A stretch of 20,522 bases of DNA from Alphaproteobacteria bacterium (GTDB lineage: Bacteria; Pseudomonadota; Alphaproteobacteria; Micavibrionales; CSBR16-224): the NCBI GenBank assembly GCA_007116755.1, contig SKHU01000250.1, positions 1 through 20,522 on the forward strand, read 5' to 3'. Shown here one piece after another: positions 13,801 to 20,522 of this stretch. The first letter of the stretch is position 1. Every line of letters starts with the position of its first letter. Under the pieces are notes generated by a model. The model searched no databases and was not told the DNA's origin. It saw only the letters and a program-made list of their open reading frames with translations. Both the position numbers and the translations under genes were made by a program.

Positions 13801-15309
13801 ATGTCACGCATCACACCGCAATCTCAGGACCGGACACATGTGTTATCCGACACGGACAACACGGACGGTTTTTCCATTGATCACAAATGGGATCATATTG
13901 CGAAACTGCTGCAAAAACAGATCGGCGAAACGGAATTCCGCAACTGGCTTCAACCGTTGTCAGTTTGTGCGGTGCAGAACCGTGTCGTTGAAATCATCGC
14001 CCCGACACGTTTTATACGCGACTGGGTGTCCATGCATTACACGGATAAAATCAAACGGGTTTGGGAAGCCGCCTATCCCGGCGATATCATCGGTATCGAC
14101 GTGATTGCGGCTCCTGCATACGATGCGGCCATGCAGGCCGCCAATACGGCTGTTGCCGCCGGAGGCGGCAGCAGAGAGGCTCAGGCACAACCTTACGCAA
14201 AAGAGGAACGGCAGACAGAATCGAGCGAAGAAAAAAATAAACTGGAAAACCAGAAACTGGAAAACCAGCCTATGCGTTGTGCCCTCGACCCCCGATTCAC
14301 CTTCGAAAATTTTGTCGCAGGCGAATCAAATGAACTGGCTCTGGCCGCGGCAAAACGTGTTGCCGAAAGCGGCGGAGCCGTTACCTTTAATCCGCTATTC
14401 ATTTACGGCGGTGTCGGCCTGGGCAAAACGCATCTGATGCATGCGATCGGCCAGGCCGTACGGGAATTTTCCCCTGAAAGAAACGTTATTTATATGTCTG
14501 CGGAAAAATTCATGTATGAATTCATCCGCGCCCTGCAAAACAAAAATACCGTTTCCTTCAAGGAAATCTTCCGCTCTGTCGATATTCTGATGATTGACGA
14601 TATTCAGTTTATCGGCGGAAAAACTTCGACACAGGAGGAGTTTTTCCAGATTTTTAATGCCCTGATGGATGACGGGCGACAAATCGTCATTTCGGCAGAC
14701 AGACCCCCCGCCGAGATACAGGGGCTGGGAGAGCGCCTGAGATCAAGACTGGGCGGCGGTCTGGTTGCGGATATTCAGCCTGCGGATTACGCGCTGCGTC
14801 TGAAAATCCTGCAGGCAAAAATGCGCCATGTCACAACAGTAGAAATTCCGGACGATGTGCTTGAATTTCTGGCGCAAAAAATTACGACCAATATCCGTGA
14901 ACTGGAAGGCGCGCTGAACAGAATCGCCATGCACGCCGAGTTGACCGGTAAAAGCATAACGCTGGGCTCGGCCCGGCAATTGCTGCAGGATCTGTTGCGT
15001 GCGCATGACCGCCAGATTACGATCGACGATATCAAGCGCGGTGTCGCCGAATATTACAATATCAGAATTGCGGATATGCATTCGACCCGCCGCGCCCGCG
15101 CCGTTGCACGCCCGCGTCAGGTCGCCATGTATCTGTCGAAAACCATGACCTCCGCCTCGCTTCCGGATATCGGACGGCAATTCGGCGGACGCGATCATAC
15201 AACCGTGCTTTACGCCACGCGCAAAATCGGCGACCTCATTGCCGCCGACCCTGCTCTGGCTTCGGATATCGAAAAAATTAAAACATCACTGCAATACGCC
15301 GCGATATAA
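13801..15309 (+). CDS. dnaA: Chromosomal replication initiator protein DnaA
   Basis: 502 residues from ATG 13801. Binds DnaA boxes at oriC, melts the origin and loads helicase. Domain I at about 28-95 (WDHIAKLLQKQIGETEFRNWL); a variable linker domain II (about 105-160) with tandem KLENQ KLENQ; AAA+ domain III with Walker A GGVGLGKT (203-210), Walker B LMIDD (263-267) and the RLRSRLGGGL region; domain IV with the signature GGRDHTTVLYA (462-472). All motifs are intact. The ATG at 13801 is chosen because homology begins shortly after it and purine-rich GAGAG/AAGAAG sequence precedes it; an earlier in-frame ATG at 13558 would add 81 residues that look non-coding. Convergent with the exported protein gene to its right over a 23-bp gap. 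Confidence 0.97.
   Translation: MSRITPQSQDRTHVLSDTDNTDGFSIDHKWDHIAKLLQKQIGETEFRNWLQPLSVCAVQNRVVEIIAPTRFIRDWVSMHYTDKIKRVWEAAYPGDIIGIDVIAAPAYDAAMQAANTAVAAGGGSREAQAQPYAKEERQTESSEEKNKLENQKLENQPMRCALDPRFTFENFVAGESNELALAAAKRVAESGGAVTFNPLFIYGGVGLGKTHLMHAIGQAVREFSPERNVIYMSAEKFMYEFIRALQNKNTVSFKEIFRSVDILMIDDIQFIGGKTSTQEEFFQIFNALMDDGRQIVISADRPPAEIQGLGERLRSRLGGGLVADIQPADYALRLKILQAKMRHVTTVEIPDDVLEFLAQKITTNIRELEGALNRIAMHAELTGKSITLGSARQLLQDLLRAHDRQITIDDIKRGVAEYYNIRIADMHSTRRARAVARPRQVAMYLSKTMTSASLPDIGRQFGGRDHTTVLYATRKIGDLIAADPALASDIEKIKTSLQYAAI
14239..14268 (+). repeat. 15-bp perfect tandem repeat in dnaA domain II
   Basis: AAACTGGAAAACCAG occurs twice, at 14239-14253 and 14254-14268, encoding KLENQ-KLENQ (residues 147-156). 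It lies in the non-conserved linker, where length changes are tolerated. Confidence 0.9.
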
Positions 15310-15332
15310 CAGCAGCAACCTCCTGTTTTACA

Positions 15333-15881
15333 TCAACGGAAAGAACGCTCAACCGGCGAACTTCCCTGATTCTGCTGCCCACCACGGCCACGCGCTCTTT
15401 CTTCGGCCTCTCGCCTTGATTCCAGACGCTCTTCCCGCTGCTGTCTGGCCTGCGCATTCCGCTGAGCCTGGCGATCCCGGAAAGCCTGAACACGCTGATC
15501 ACGGATTTCCACCTCACTTCTGGCGCGTCCCTGCGGCGCACCGCTGCCTTGACCGTAAATATGGCTATTACCACGCGAAGACGGACGCTGCTCCGGCGCA
15601 AAACCGATCGGCCCCTCCATACCCATCTGCTGTGTTTGAGATGGGCGACGACTGCCGAAATTTTGAGCATCGTGCGGCCTGCGCTGCTGATTTTCAATGA
15701 TATTCGGCACCAAAACACCGCCGCTATAAGCCGGCGCCTGATTGCGCGATGATCTTTGCTGTTGCTGTTTACCGGCATCCGGACCCAGAATAAAACCATG
15801 TGCCGATGTTGTTCCGACAGAAGACGCACCGGCCAACAATAAAAACACTGCCCCGATTGCAATCGCAGATTGTTTGATCAT
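15333..15881 (-). CDS. Exported Gln/Arg-rich protein of unknown function
   Basis: 182 residues from ATG 15881, chosen because GAGGGAG stands 6 nt upstream; an in-frame ATG at 15929 is less likely since it precedes a perfect signal peptide. The signal peptide (KQSAIAIGAVFLLLAGASSVGTTSA) is followed by a mature protein of low complexity: Gln-rich (38-42), a PAYSGGVLVPN segment (50-60), a Gly/Pro/Ser-rich middle, and a highly charged Arg/Glu/Gln helix (about 122-165, RVQAFRDRQAQRNAQARQQRE). No catalytic or structural domain is recognised. It is 68 bp downstream of the other exported protein on the same strand and probably co-transcribed. Shared motifs with that protein suggest related origin. 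Confidence 0.75.
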   Translation of the reverse strand: MIKQSAIAIGAVFLLLAGASSVGTTSAHGFILGPDAGKQQQQRSSRNQAPAYSGGVLVPNIIENQQRRPHDAQNFGSRRPSQTQQMGMEGPIGFAPEQRPSSRGNSHIYGQGSGAPQGRARSEVEIRDQRVQAFRDRQAQRNAQARQQREERLESRREAEERARGRGGQQNQGSSPVERSFR

Positions 15882-15949
15882 TTTATTCTCCCTCTCCTTT
15901 AAAATCAGTGACCCCGCCGTTTTTTTCACATGTAGGCTTACTACAATTA

Positions 15950-16789
15950 TTACAAATAACTGCGTAGCGACCGACGTGCTTCTTCCAGCATTCTGATCGC
16001 GTTTTGCAAATCCTGCTCACGACGCTCAATATAAGCAGGTGGCATACCCATTTTCAATTTCACGCGCTTTGGGATGTCAAGCTCATTCTCATGCATCCAA
16101 ATTGCCGTATCCAAATACGCATCAATGATTTCGACAGTTTCTTTCAGTTCATTCCGCGATTGCGCATCTGCAATAAAACTAAGCGCATCTGATATCCTTC
16201 TTTCCGTTATACGTTCCAGACTGGTTTTTCCATCCACCAAACGTTCCGGCCTTTGCAATGATCTAATAACAAAAGGTGACAGAGTGATATGCTGTATCAT
16301 TGAATCTTCAATGGTAAAGCTTCCACCACGCTCTGCGAACGCCTGCAACTTTAAATCTTCCAGCGTCTGGTGGCGCTGCGGTTGAGGAATTCGCGTCTGG
16401 CCTCCTCGATTGGCAAGTATGTTTGCACGTACTTCACGTGCACTTGGTGCCTCCTTGCGTGATTGCCCGGGACGCACAGAAGAAAGGCGCTCTTCCACCG
16501 CCCTTGTATCTGCCGCAGGCCTCCGGGGAACGGCAACAACACCGTCCTGCACTTCCGGTCGCGAAACCTCTGCCGGTTTATCCGTTTCTTCCGGCTGTTG
16601 ATGAACCTTGCGACCCGGCAGCCAACCCGGTATCAAACCGCGATAACCCGGCGGCTCCTGCTGCTGTGCTCCCCTTTTTTGTCTATCCGTAGGTTTGCTG
16701 TCCACCACAACCGCATGGGCGGTATGATGCGCCCCCCCACCGCACAGAAACATTGCCACAGCACAAATAGCGAAAATTTTTTTCTTCAT
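15950..16789 (-). CDS. Exported protein of unknown function with helical C-terminal domain
   Basis: 279 residues. Signal peptide (KKKIFAICAVAMFLCGGGAHHTAHA, cleavage after AHA at 26). The mature N-terminal half is Gln/Arg/Pro-rich, including PPGYRGLIPGW (46-56), and Pro/Arg-rich linker to about 135; KLQAFAERGG (147-156) leads into an alpha-helical domain (about 158-279) with TIEDSMIQHITLSPFVIR, charged helices, and ERREQDLQNAIRMLEEARRSL at the end. I recognise no family. It resembles the neighbouring exported protein in signal peptide, P-x-Y-x-G...P motif and QAF motif. A GGGAAG sequence is adjacent to the ATG, with AGG about 10 nt upstream. Its leader carries a palindrome and direct repeats. 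Confidence 0.78.
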   Translation of the reverse strand: MKKKIFAICAVAMFLCGGGAHHTAHAVVVDSKPTDRQKRGAQQQEPPGYRGLIPGWLPGRKVHQQPEETDKPAEVSRPEVQDGVVAVPRRPAADTRAVEERLSSVRPGQSRKEAPSAREVRANILANRGGQTRIPQPQRHQTLEDLKLQAFAERGGSFTIEDSMIQHITLSPFVIRSLQRPERLVDGKTSLERITERRISDALSFIADAQSRNELKETVEIIDAYLDTAIWMHENELDIPKRVKLKMGMPPAYIERREQDLQNAIRMLEEARRSLRSYL

Positions 16790-16811
16790 CTTCCCAAAAC
16801 CTGATCTAGAT

Positions 16812-16846
16812 TATCTTCCAACCCTATATCTTCCCGCAGGAAGATA
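16812..16846 (-). promoter_or_regulatory. Palindrome and direct repeats in the leader of the exported protein pair
   Basis: TATCTTCC (16827-16834) and GGAAGATA (16839-16846) form a perfect 8-bp palindrome around CGCA. A further TTATCTTCC copy lies at 16811-16819. On the minus strand this falls between the candidate -10 and the ATG. It could be an operator or an RNA hairpin. Confidence 0.45.
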
Positions 16847-16893
16847 CTGATAAGAATAATCTTACCATAGACATATAAAGCCTGTATATTTAC

Positions 16894-16902
16894 ATTATAG
16901 CA
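16894..16902 (-). promoter_or_regulatory. Extended -10 promoter for the exported protein pair
   Basis: On the minus strand TGCTATAAT is a TGN-TATAAT extended -10. The -35 region is A-rich and poor. Transcription would start near 16887, giving a leader of about 100 nt that contains the palindrome. Confidence 0.5.
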
Positions 16903-16939
16903 TAGATTTCTTTGTTTTTTTATAAACAGGCGAAAAAAA

Positions 16940-18355
16940 ATGCCGAAACCCGCACATGCCGAAACCCGGCAAAACAGACTGACAATCAACGATATAAGCA
17001 AAAAATTTGCCGATAGCAGCCTGTCTCCTGTTGAACTGGCGCAGGATTGTTTGATGCGGATTAAAAAAATTAATCCGTCTTTGAACGCTTTTTGCGCAAT
17101 CTGGGAAGACGAGGCCATCAAAACCGCACGGGAATCTGAAAAGCGCTGGCGGCAGGGACGCCCGAAAAGCGCTATTGACGGCATTCCCGCAACCATCAAG
17201 GATCTTTTTGAAGTCAAAAACAGGCCGATGCGACAAGGATCACTGCTGATGCCGGATATTCCGGCACAGACAGATTCTCCGACAGTGGCAAATTTGCGCA
17301 AGGCGGGGGCGGTCTTTTTGGGCGCAACGACAACGCCGGAATTCGGCCATAAAGGTGTCACAGACAGCCCGCTGACCGGCATCACACGCAATCCGTGGAA
17401 CACATCAAAAACGCCGGGCGGTTCCTCCGGCGGCAGCGCAATCTGCGCTGCGCTGGATCTGGGTATGATCCATCTGGGTAGCGATGGCGGCGGGTCATGC
17501 CGCATCCCGGCAAGTTTCAGCGGCGTTTTCGGTTACAAACCGACACAGAACACATGGCCGGTCTTCCCCGCGAGTTTCTTTTATTCTTTTTCTTCACCAG
17601 GATTACTCGCCGCCCGTGTCGCAGACGTACAAACATGTCTGCCGGTGTTGCGCAGAAAAGACCGGCGCGACCCGTTGCAGATTACCTCCGCCTATCGCAA
17701 AGGCCAACTGGCATCCGGCAAAAAACTCAAAGCCGCCTATGCCCCGACATTCTCAGGCCTCTGGGTGCATTCCGATACGGCAAAGATTGTCCAAAACGTC
17801 GCACTGGCTCTTGAAGAGATCGCCGAAATTGAAGAAATTACGCCGGAATTCGATACTGTCACCGAAATTCAGGGCACACATTGGCTGGCCGGTGCGGCCA
17901 CCATCATATCCCAGTTCCCGGATGAAGGCAGCCGCAGCAAGATGGATCCGTCCATGCGGTTTTTCGGTGAGCACGGCGAAAAACTGCCTCTGCTGAAATT
18001 TTTGGCCGCGCAGCAGCAGCGCCTGGATTTCCGGCAATACTGCGCAACGCTTTTCAAAAAATATGATTTTCTGATTATGCCGACCACACCGATGCCGGCT
18101 TTTGATACGGGAATCAACGCACCGCTTTATCCGCCCACAGAAAAAATCTGGTATGACTGGACACCGTTCACATTCCCCGCGAATATGGCCGGACTTCCTG
18201 CCGCCTCATATCCGGCCGGCTTCACGACGGACAACCTGCCTGTCGGCGTACAGATCATCGCCGCCCCGATGCACGATCTAACGGTACTGGATGTCTGCGC
18301 ATGGCTGGAAAACTGCTTTCCTCCGCATTACCCTGCCCCGCCTCCCGCCGGATAG
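16940..18355 (+). CDS. Amidase signature family hydrolase
   Basis: 471 residues. Amidase-signature enzymes hydrolyse carboxamides with a Ser-cisSer-Lys triad. The motif block GGSSGGSAICAALDLG...SDGGGSCRIPASFSGVFGYKPT is present. The triad is Lys87 (TIKDLF), cis-Ser162 (GGSSGGS) and nucleophile Ser186 (GGGSCR), with spacings 75 and 24 as in GatA and FAAH. It is not likely to be GatA: no gatB or gatC is adjacent and the remaining sequence differs. Substrate is unknown (amino-acid amide, cyclic or acyl amide). Cytoplasmic, no signal peptide seen. AGG lies 9 nt before the ATG. Divergent from the exported pair and followed 39 bp later by the Sel1 gene. Confidence 0.88.
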   Translation: MPKPAHAETRQNRLTINDISKKFADSSLSPVELAQDCLMRIKKINPSLNAFCAIWEDEAIKTARESEKRWRQGRPKSAIDGIPATIKDLFEVKNRPMRQGSLLMPDIPAQTDSPTVANLRKAGAVFLGATTTPEFGHKGVTDSPLTGITRNPWNTSKTPGGSSGGSAICAALDLGMIHLGSDGGGSCRIPASFSGVFGYKPTQNTWPVFPASFFYSFSSPGLLAARVADVQTCLPVLRRKDRRDPLQITSAYRKGQLASGKKLKAAYAPTFSGLWVHSDTAKIVQNVALALEEIAEIEEITPEFDTVTEIQGTHWLAGAATIISQFPDEGSRSKMDPSMRFFGEHGEKLPLLKFLAAQQQRLDFRQYCATLFKKYDFLIMPTTPMPAFDTGINAPLYPPTEKIWYDWTPFTFPANMAGLPAASYPAGFTTDNLPVGVQIIAAPMHDLTVLDVCAWLENCFPPHYPAPPPAG

Positions 18356-18394
18356 TTTTTTTTAATATCTCTGTGCTAATATGATGGAGGTAAC

Positions 18395-19189
18395 ATGGTA
18401 GACAGCCGAAAAATGAGAGAGCGCAAAATGGACAAAGAAAAACTGATTGCAATATGTCTTGCCGTCTGGCTGAGCGTTTCGGCAACCTGTGCAGCGGCTC
18501 AAACAATGGACACTGTTTCGGGGCGCGGCGTTGATGCGCTTGAGGAATACAGACAACTCGGAATTGGCCTGTTGTTAAAAGAAGGGCAGGAATACCTGTT
18601 ATCCGGCATGGAAGATAACAGTCATATTCTGCGTGCGGAAAAAGGCGCGACCGCCATGGTCGAACTGACCGAACAGCTTGATGAAGCCTTTACGCTATTC
18701 GATGACGGAAAACATGAACAGGCTTTTGAAGCTTTTCTGGCAACTGCACGTGCCGGTAGCCCCGAAGCACAGGAAATGGTCGGCATGATGTTTGCCCAGG
18801 GTCTGGGGATAGAGGAAGATCAGGCGCAAGCTCTGCGCTGGCTGGAACGCGCAGCGCAAAATTTCCAGCCGTTGTCGATGCACCATGTCGGCATCCGTTA
18901 CTTTTCAGGGCAGGGAGTCCGGCGTGATCTGCAAAGAGGCGTGATGTGGGTATTTCTGGCGACCGACCTTTACGGAGAAGATGACAGCCCTGAAGCCACA
19001 CGCGCCCGTCAGGACCTGGAGAATATGATGGCACGACTTAGCCTTCGGGAACAGCGTCAGGTACAGAACGCCGTGCGTGAGTGGAAAGAAGAAAACCGCA
19101 CGGCTTGGCGAACCATTGAACGACAACGCCAACAGCAGGAACAAATGCGCCAGATGCAGCGACAACAATCCACACAAGACAGTGAATAA
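18395..19189 (+). CDS. Exported Sel1-repeat protein
   Basis: 264 residues. Signal peptide in the first 35 residues (KEKLIAICLAVWLSVSATCAAA, cleavage near AAAQ). Two Sel1-like (TPR-like) repeats lie at about 106-190: HEQAFEAFLATARAGSPEAQEMVGMMFAQG and QALRWLERAAQNFQPLSMHHVGIRYFSGQG, with the final one less regular. The C-terminus is a Gln/Arg-rich helix (229-258). Sel1 proteins usually act as protein-binding scaffolds; in bacteria they often support envelope or secretion functions. GGAGG stands 4 nt before the ATG at 18395; internal ATGs (18413, 18428) are weaker. It converges with ychF over 6 bp. Confidence 0.82.
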   Translation: MVDSRKMRERKMDKEKLIAICLAVWLSVSATCAAAQTMDTVSGRGVDALEEYRQLGIGLLLKEGQEYLLSGMEDNSHILRAEKGATAMVELTEQLDEAFTLFDDGKHEQAFEAFLATARAGSPEAQEMVGMMFAQGLGIEEDQAQALRWLERAAQNFQPLSMHHVGIRYFSGQGVRRDLQRGVMWVFLATDLYGEDDSPEATRARQDLENMMARLSLREQRQVQNAVREWKEENRTAWRTIERQRQQQEQMRQMQRQQSTQDSE

Positions 19190-19195
19190 AAAAGG

Positions 19196-20296
19196 CTAAA
19201 CATTGAAACGGAAATGCATGACATCGCCGTCCTGTACGACGTAGTCTTTGCCTTCCTGCCGCATTTTTCCGGCATCTTTGGCTTTCTGTTCGCCGCCAAG
19301 TGCAAGATAAACATCCCCGGCGATTGTTTCGGCGCGGATAAAGCCTTTTTCAAAATCCGTATGAATAACGCCGGCCGCCTGCGGTGCTTTGGCATTGCGT
19401 TTGACCGTCCATGCCCGCGCCTCTTTCGGCCCGACCGTAAAAAACGTAATCAGGTCAAGCAGCGCGTATCCTGCACGGATGACCTTGTTCAGCCCCGGTT
19501 CATCAAGACCGATCTCGGCCAAAAATTCGCGCTTTTCCTCTTCCGTATCCAGCTGCGCGATTTCCGACTCGATCGCAGCACAGATCACAACGCTGTCTGC
19601 GCCCTTTTCCGCCGCCATGACCGCCACTTTCTCCGTCCATGGATTGCCGGATGCCGCATCGGATTCGGAAACATTGCAGATATAAAGAACAGGTTTGGTG
19701 GTCAGCAGTTGCAACTGCCGCACATCTTCGGCCTCATCCGCGATCCATTCGGCTTTGCGGGCCGGTTTTCCTTCCTGCAGCACGGCGAGAATACGGTGCA
19801 TCAATTCCAGCTGCCGGGCGGTTTTTTTGTCGCCGCCACGCATTTTTTTCTCCATCGCCGGAATGCGTTTTTCCAGACTTTCCAGATCGGCCAGCATCAG
19901 TTCCGTTTCAATGATATCCGCATCACGCAGCGGATCGACTGAGCCTTCGACATGGGTGATATTGCCGTCTTCAAAACAGCGCAGCACATATAAGATCGCA
20001 TCGGTCTCGCGGATATTGGCCAGAAACTGGTTGCCGAGCCCCTCGCCTTTGCTGGCACCTTTCACCAGACCGGCAATATCGACAAATTCCATCTGCGCCG
20101 GAATAGTTTTCTGCGATGACGCGATTTCCGCCAGATTTTCCAGCCGCGGATCAGGTACGCTGACACGGCCGATATTCGGATCGATCGTACAAAAGGGGAA
20201 ATTTTCCGCCTGTGCTGCCGCCGTTGCCGTCAATGCGTTGAACAATGTGGATTTTCCGACATTCGGCAGACCGACAATTCCGCAATTAAATCCCAT
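19196..20296 (-). CDS. ychF: Ribosome-associated ATPase/GTPase YchF
   Basis: 366 residues, the usual length (about 363). A universal Obg-family P-loop NTPase that binds ribosomes and affects translation and stress responses. Motifs: G1 GLPNVGKS (residues 9-16), G3 VDIAGLVKGASKGEGLGN, the NVSE variant of the G4 motif (YICNVSESD), which explains the known preference for ATP over GTP, a coiled-coil segment, and the C-terminal TGS domain (ending KDYVVQDGDVMHFRFNV). GGAG lies 6 nt before the ATG. The next gene upstream on the same strand ends 39 bp away, with a short A/T-rich repeat between. Confidence 0.97.
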   Translation of the reverse strand: MGFNCGIVGLPNVGKSTLFNALTATAAAQAENFPFCTIDPNIGRVSVPDPRLENLAEIASSQKTIPAQMEFVDIAGLVKGASKGEGLGNQFLANIRETDAILYVLRCFEDGNITHVEGSVDPLRDADIIETELMLADLESLEKRIPAMEKKMRGGDKKTARQLELMHRILAVLQEGKPARKAEWIADEAEDVRQLQLLTTKPVLYICNVSESDAASGNPWTEKVAVMAAEKGADSVVICAAIESEIAQLDTEEEKREFLAEIGLDEPGLNKVIRAGYALLDLITFFTVGPKEARAWTVKRNAKAPQAAGVIHTDFEKGFIRAETIAGDVYLALGGEQKAKDAGKMRQEGKDYVVQDGDVMHFRFNV

Positions 20297-20305
20297 TTCC
20301 GTCTC

Positions 20306-20337
20306 CGTTTTTTATCGTTTTTTTATCGTTCTTTTTC
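20306..20337. repeat. Short A/T-rich direct repeat before ychF
   Basis: Two copies of a TTTTTTATCG unit (with one extra T) followed by TTCTTTTTC fill the gap between ychF and the MazG-like gene. No hairpin was seen. It may be simple sequence drift. Confidence 0.4.
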
Positions 20338-20522
20338 ATACCGCATCGACATGGCGGACAACACCGTTTTCATCCGGCCGCCCCCATTTGCGTTTGCTGT
20401 TGATTTCCATTTTTTCAGCCACGGCGCGGTGCAAATCATCCATATCCAGACCCGCCTCGCCCGCTGCACCCAGCAGCAGAATCATACAATCCGCCCATTC
20501 CATCAAATCATCCGGCGTTTCG
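20336..20522 (-). CDS. MazG-like dATP/dGTP pyrophosphohydrolase domain protein (C-terminal part)
   Basis: The minus-strand frame is open from the window edge to TGA at 20336-20338, giving about 62 residues. The sequence EWADCMILLLGAAGEAG, LHRAVAEKMEINSKRKWG, RPDENGVVRHV matches the MazG-like (DUF550 type) all-alpha NTP pyrophosphohydrolase domain, where EWAD supplies metal-binding acidic residues. Such enzymes clean the nucleotide pool of unwanted dNTPs. The N-terminus lies outside the window. It is directly upstream of ychF on the same strand and may share its transcript. Confidence 0.75.
   Translation of the reverse strand, partial: ETPDDLMEWADCMILLLGAAGEAGLDMDDLHRAVAEKMEINSKRKWGRPDENGVVRHVDAV

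Noticed and set aside
15931..15945. TGTAG/CTACA inverted repeat between the two exported protein genes as a terminator
   Set aside because: The stem is only 5 bp and no T-tract follows on the relevant strand.
16940..18355. GatA (glutamyl-tRNA amidotransferase subunit A)
   Set aside because: The amidase triad is shared by the whole family, and there is no gatB or gatC next to it; a general amidase call is safer.

Overview
The window looks like chromosomal DNA of an alphaproteobacterium. Support comes from the malic enzyme fused to a phosphotransacetylase-like domain, a ParE-type topoisomerase IV subunit, the yggT-folD pair, DnaA, ribonuclease D and YchF. These are housekeeping genes of that class, with single-copy character and similar base composition throughout. 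No rRNA, tRNA, CRISPR array, insertion sequence or phage gene was seen. The exact order or genus cannot be named from the sequence alone.

Layout, left to right. (1) 1-478: the last codons of an unidentified gene, then a 97-residue protein resembling IcmT/TraK, a small component of IncI/Dot-Icm (type IVB) secretion and conjugation systems. This is the only hint of a specialised system, and the rest of any such cluster would lie left of the window. (2) 529-3474: a TPR lipoprotein (-) and a membrane-anchored endonuclease/exonuclease/phosphatase-family protein (+), divergently arranged. (3) 3505-7141: maeB (-) and rnd (+), divergent. (4) 7144-8833: a two-gene unit (-) with a YciA-like thioesterase and an exported protein of unknown function that appears to contain the same domain twice. 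(5) 8901-11060: parE, with an unusual Gly/Asn/Ser-rich N-terminal extension. (6) 11149-12150: a self-contained transcription unit (good sigma-70 promoter, strong ribosome binding site, hairpin terminator) for an exported coiled-coil protein of unknown function. (7) 12193-15309: yggT-folD and then dnaA, whose upstream region holds a DnaA box. (8) 15333-16789: two exported, Gln/Arg-rich unknown proteins (-) that share layout and short motifs, preceded by a palindrome and direct repeats. (9) 16940-19189: an amidase and an exported Sel1-repeat protein (+). (10) 19196-20522: ychF and the C-terminal end of a MazG-like pyrophosphohydrolase (-).

Most of the window is core metabolism and replication: malate to pyruvate conversion, one-carbon metabolism, replication initiation, chromosome decatenation, RNA processing. 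Interleaved are at least six exported or lipoprotein genes, four of them without a recognisable function, together with the IcmT-like protein. No clearly new multi-gene system is demonstrated. The best leads are the IcmT/TraK-like gene at the left edge, the paired exported Gln/Arg-rich proteins, the duplicated-domain exported protein, and the low-complexity ParE N-terminus.
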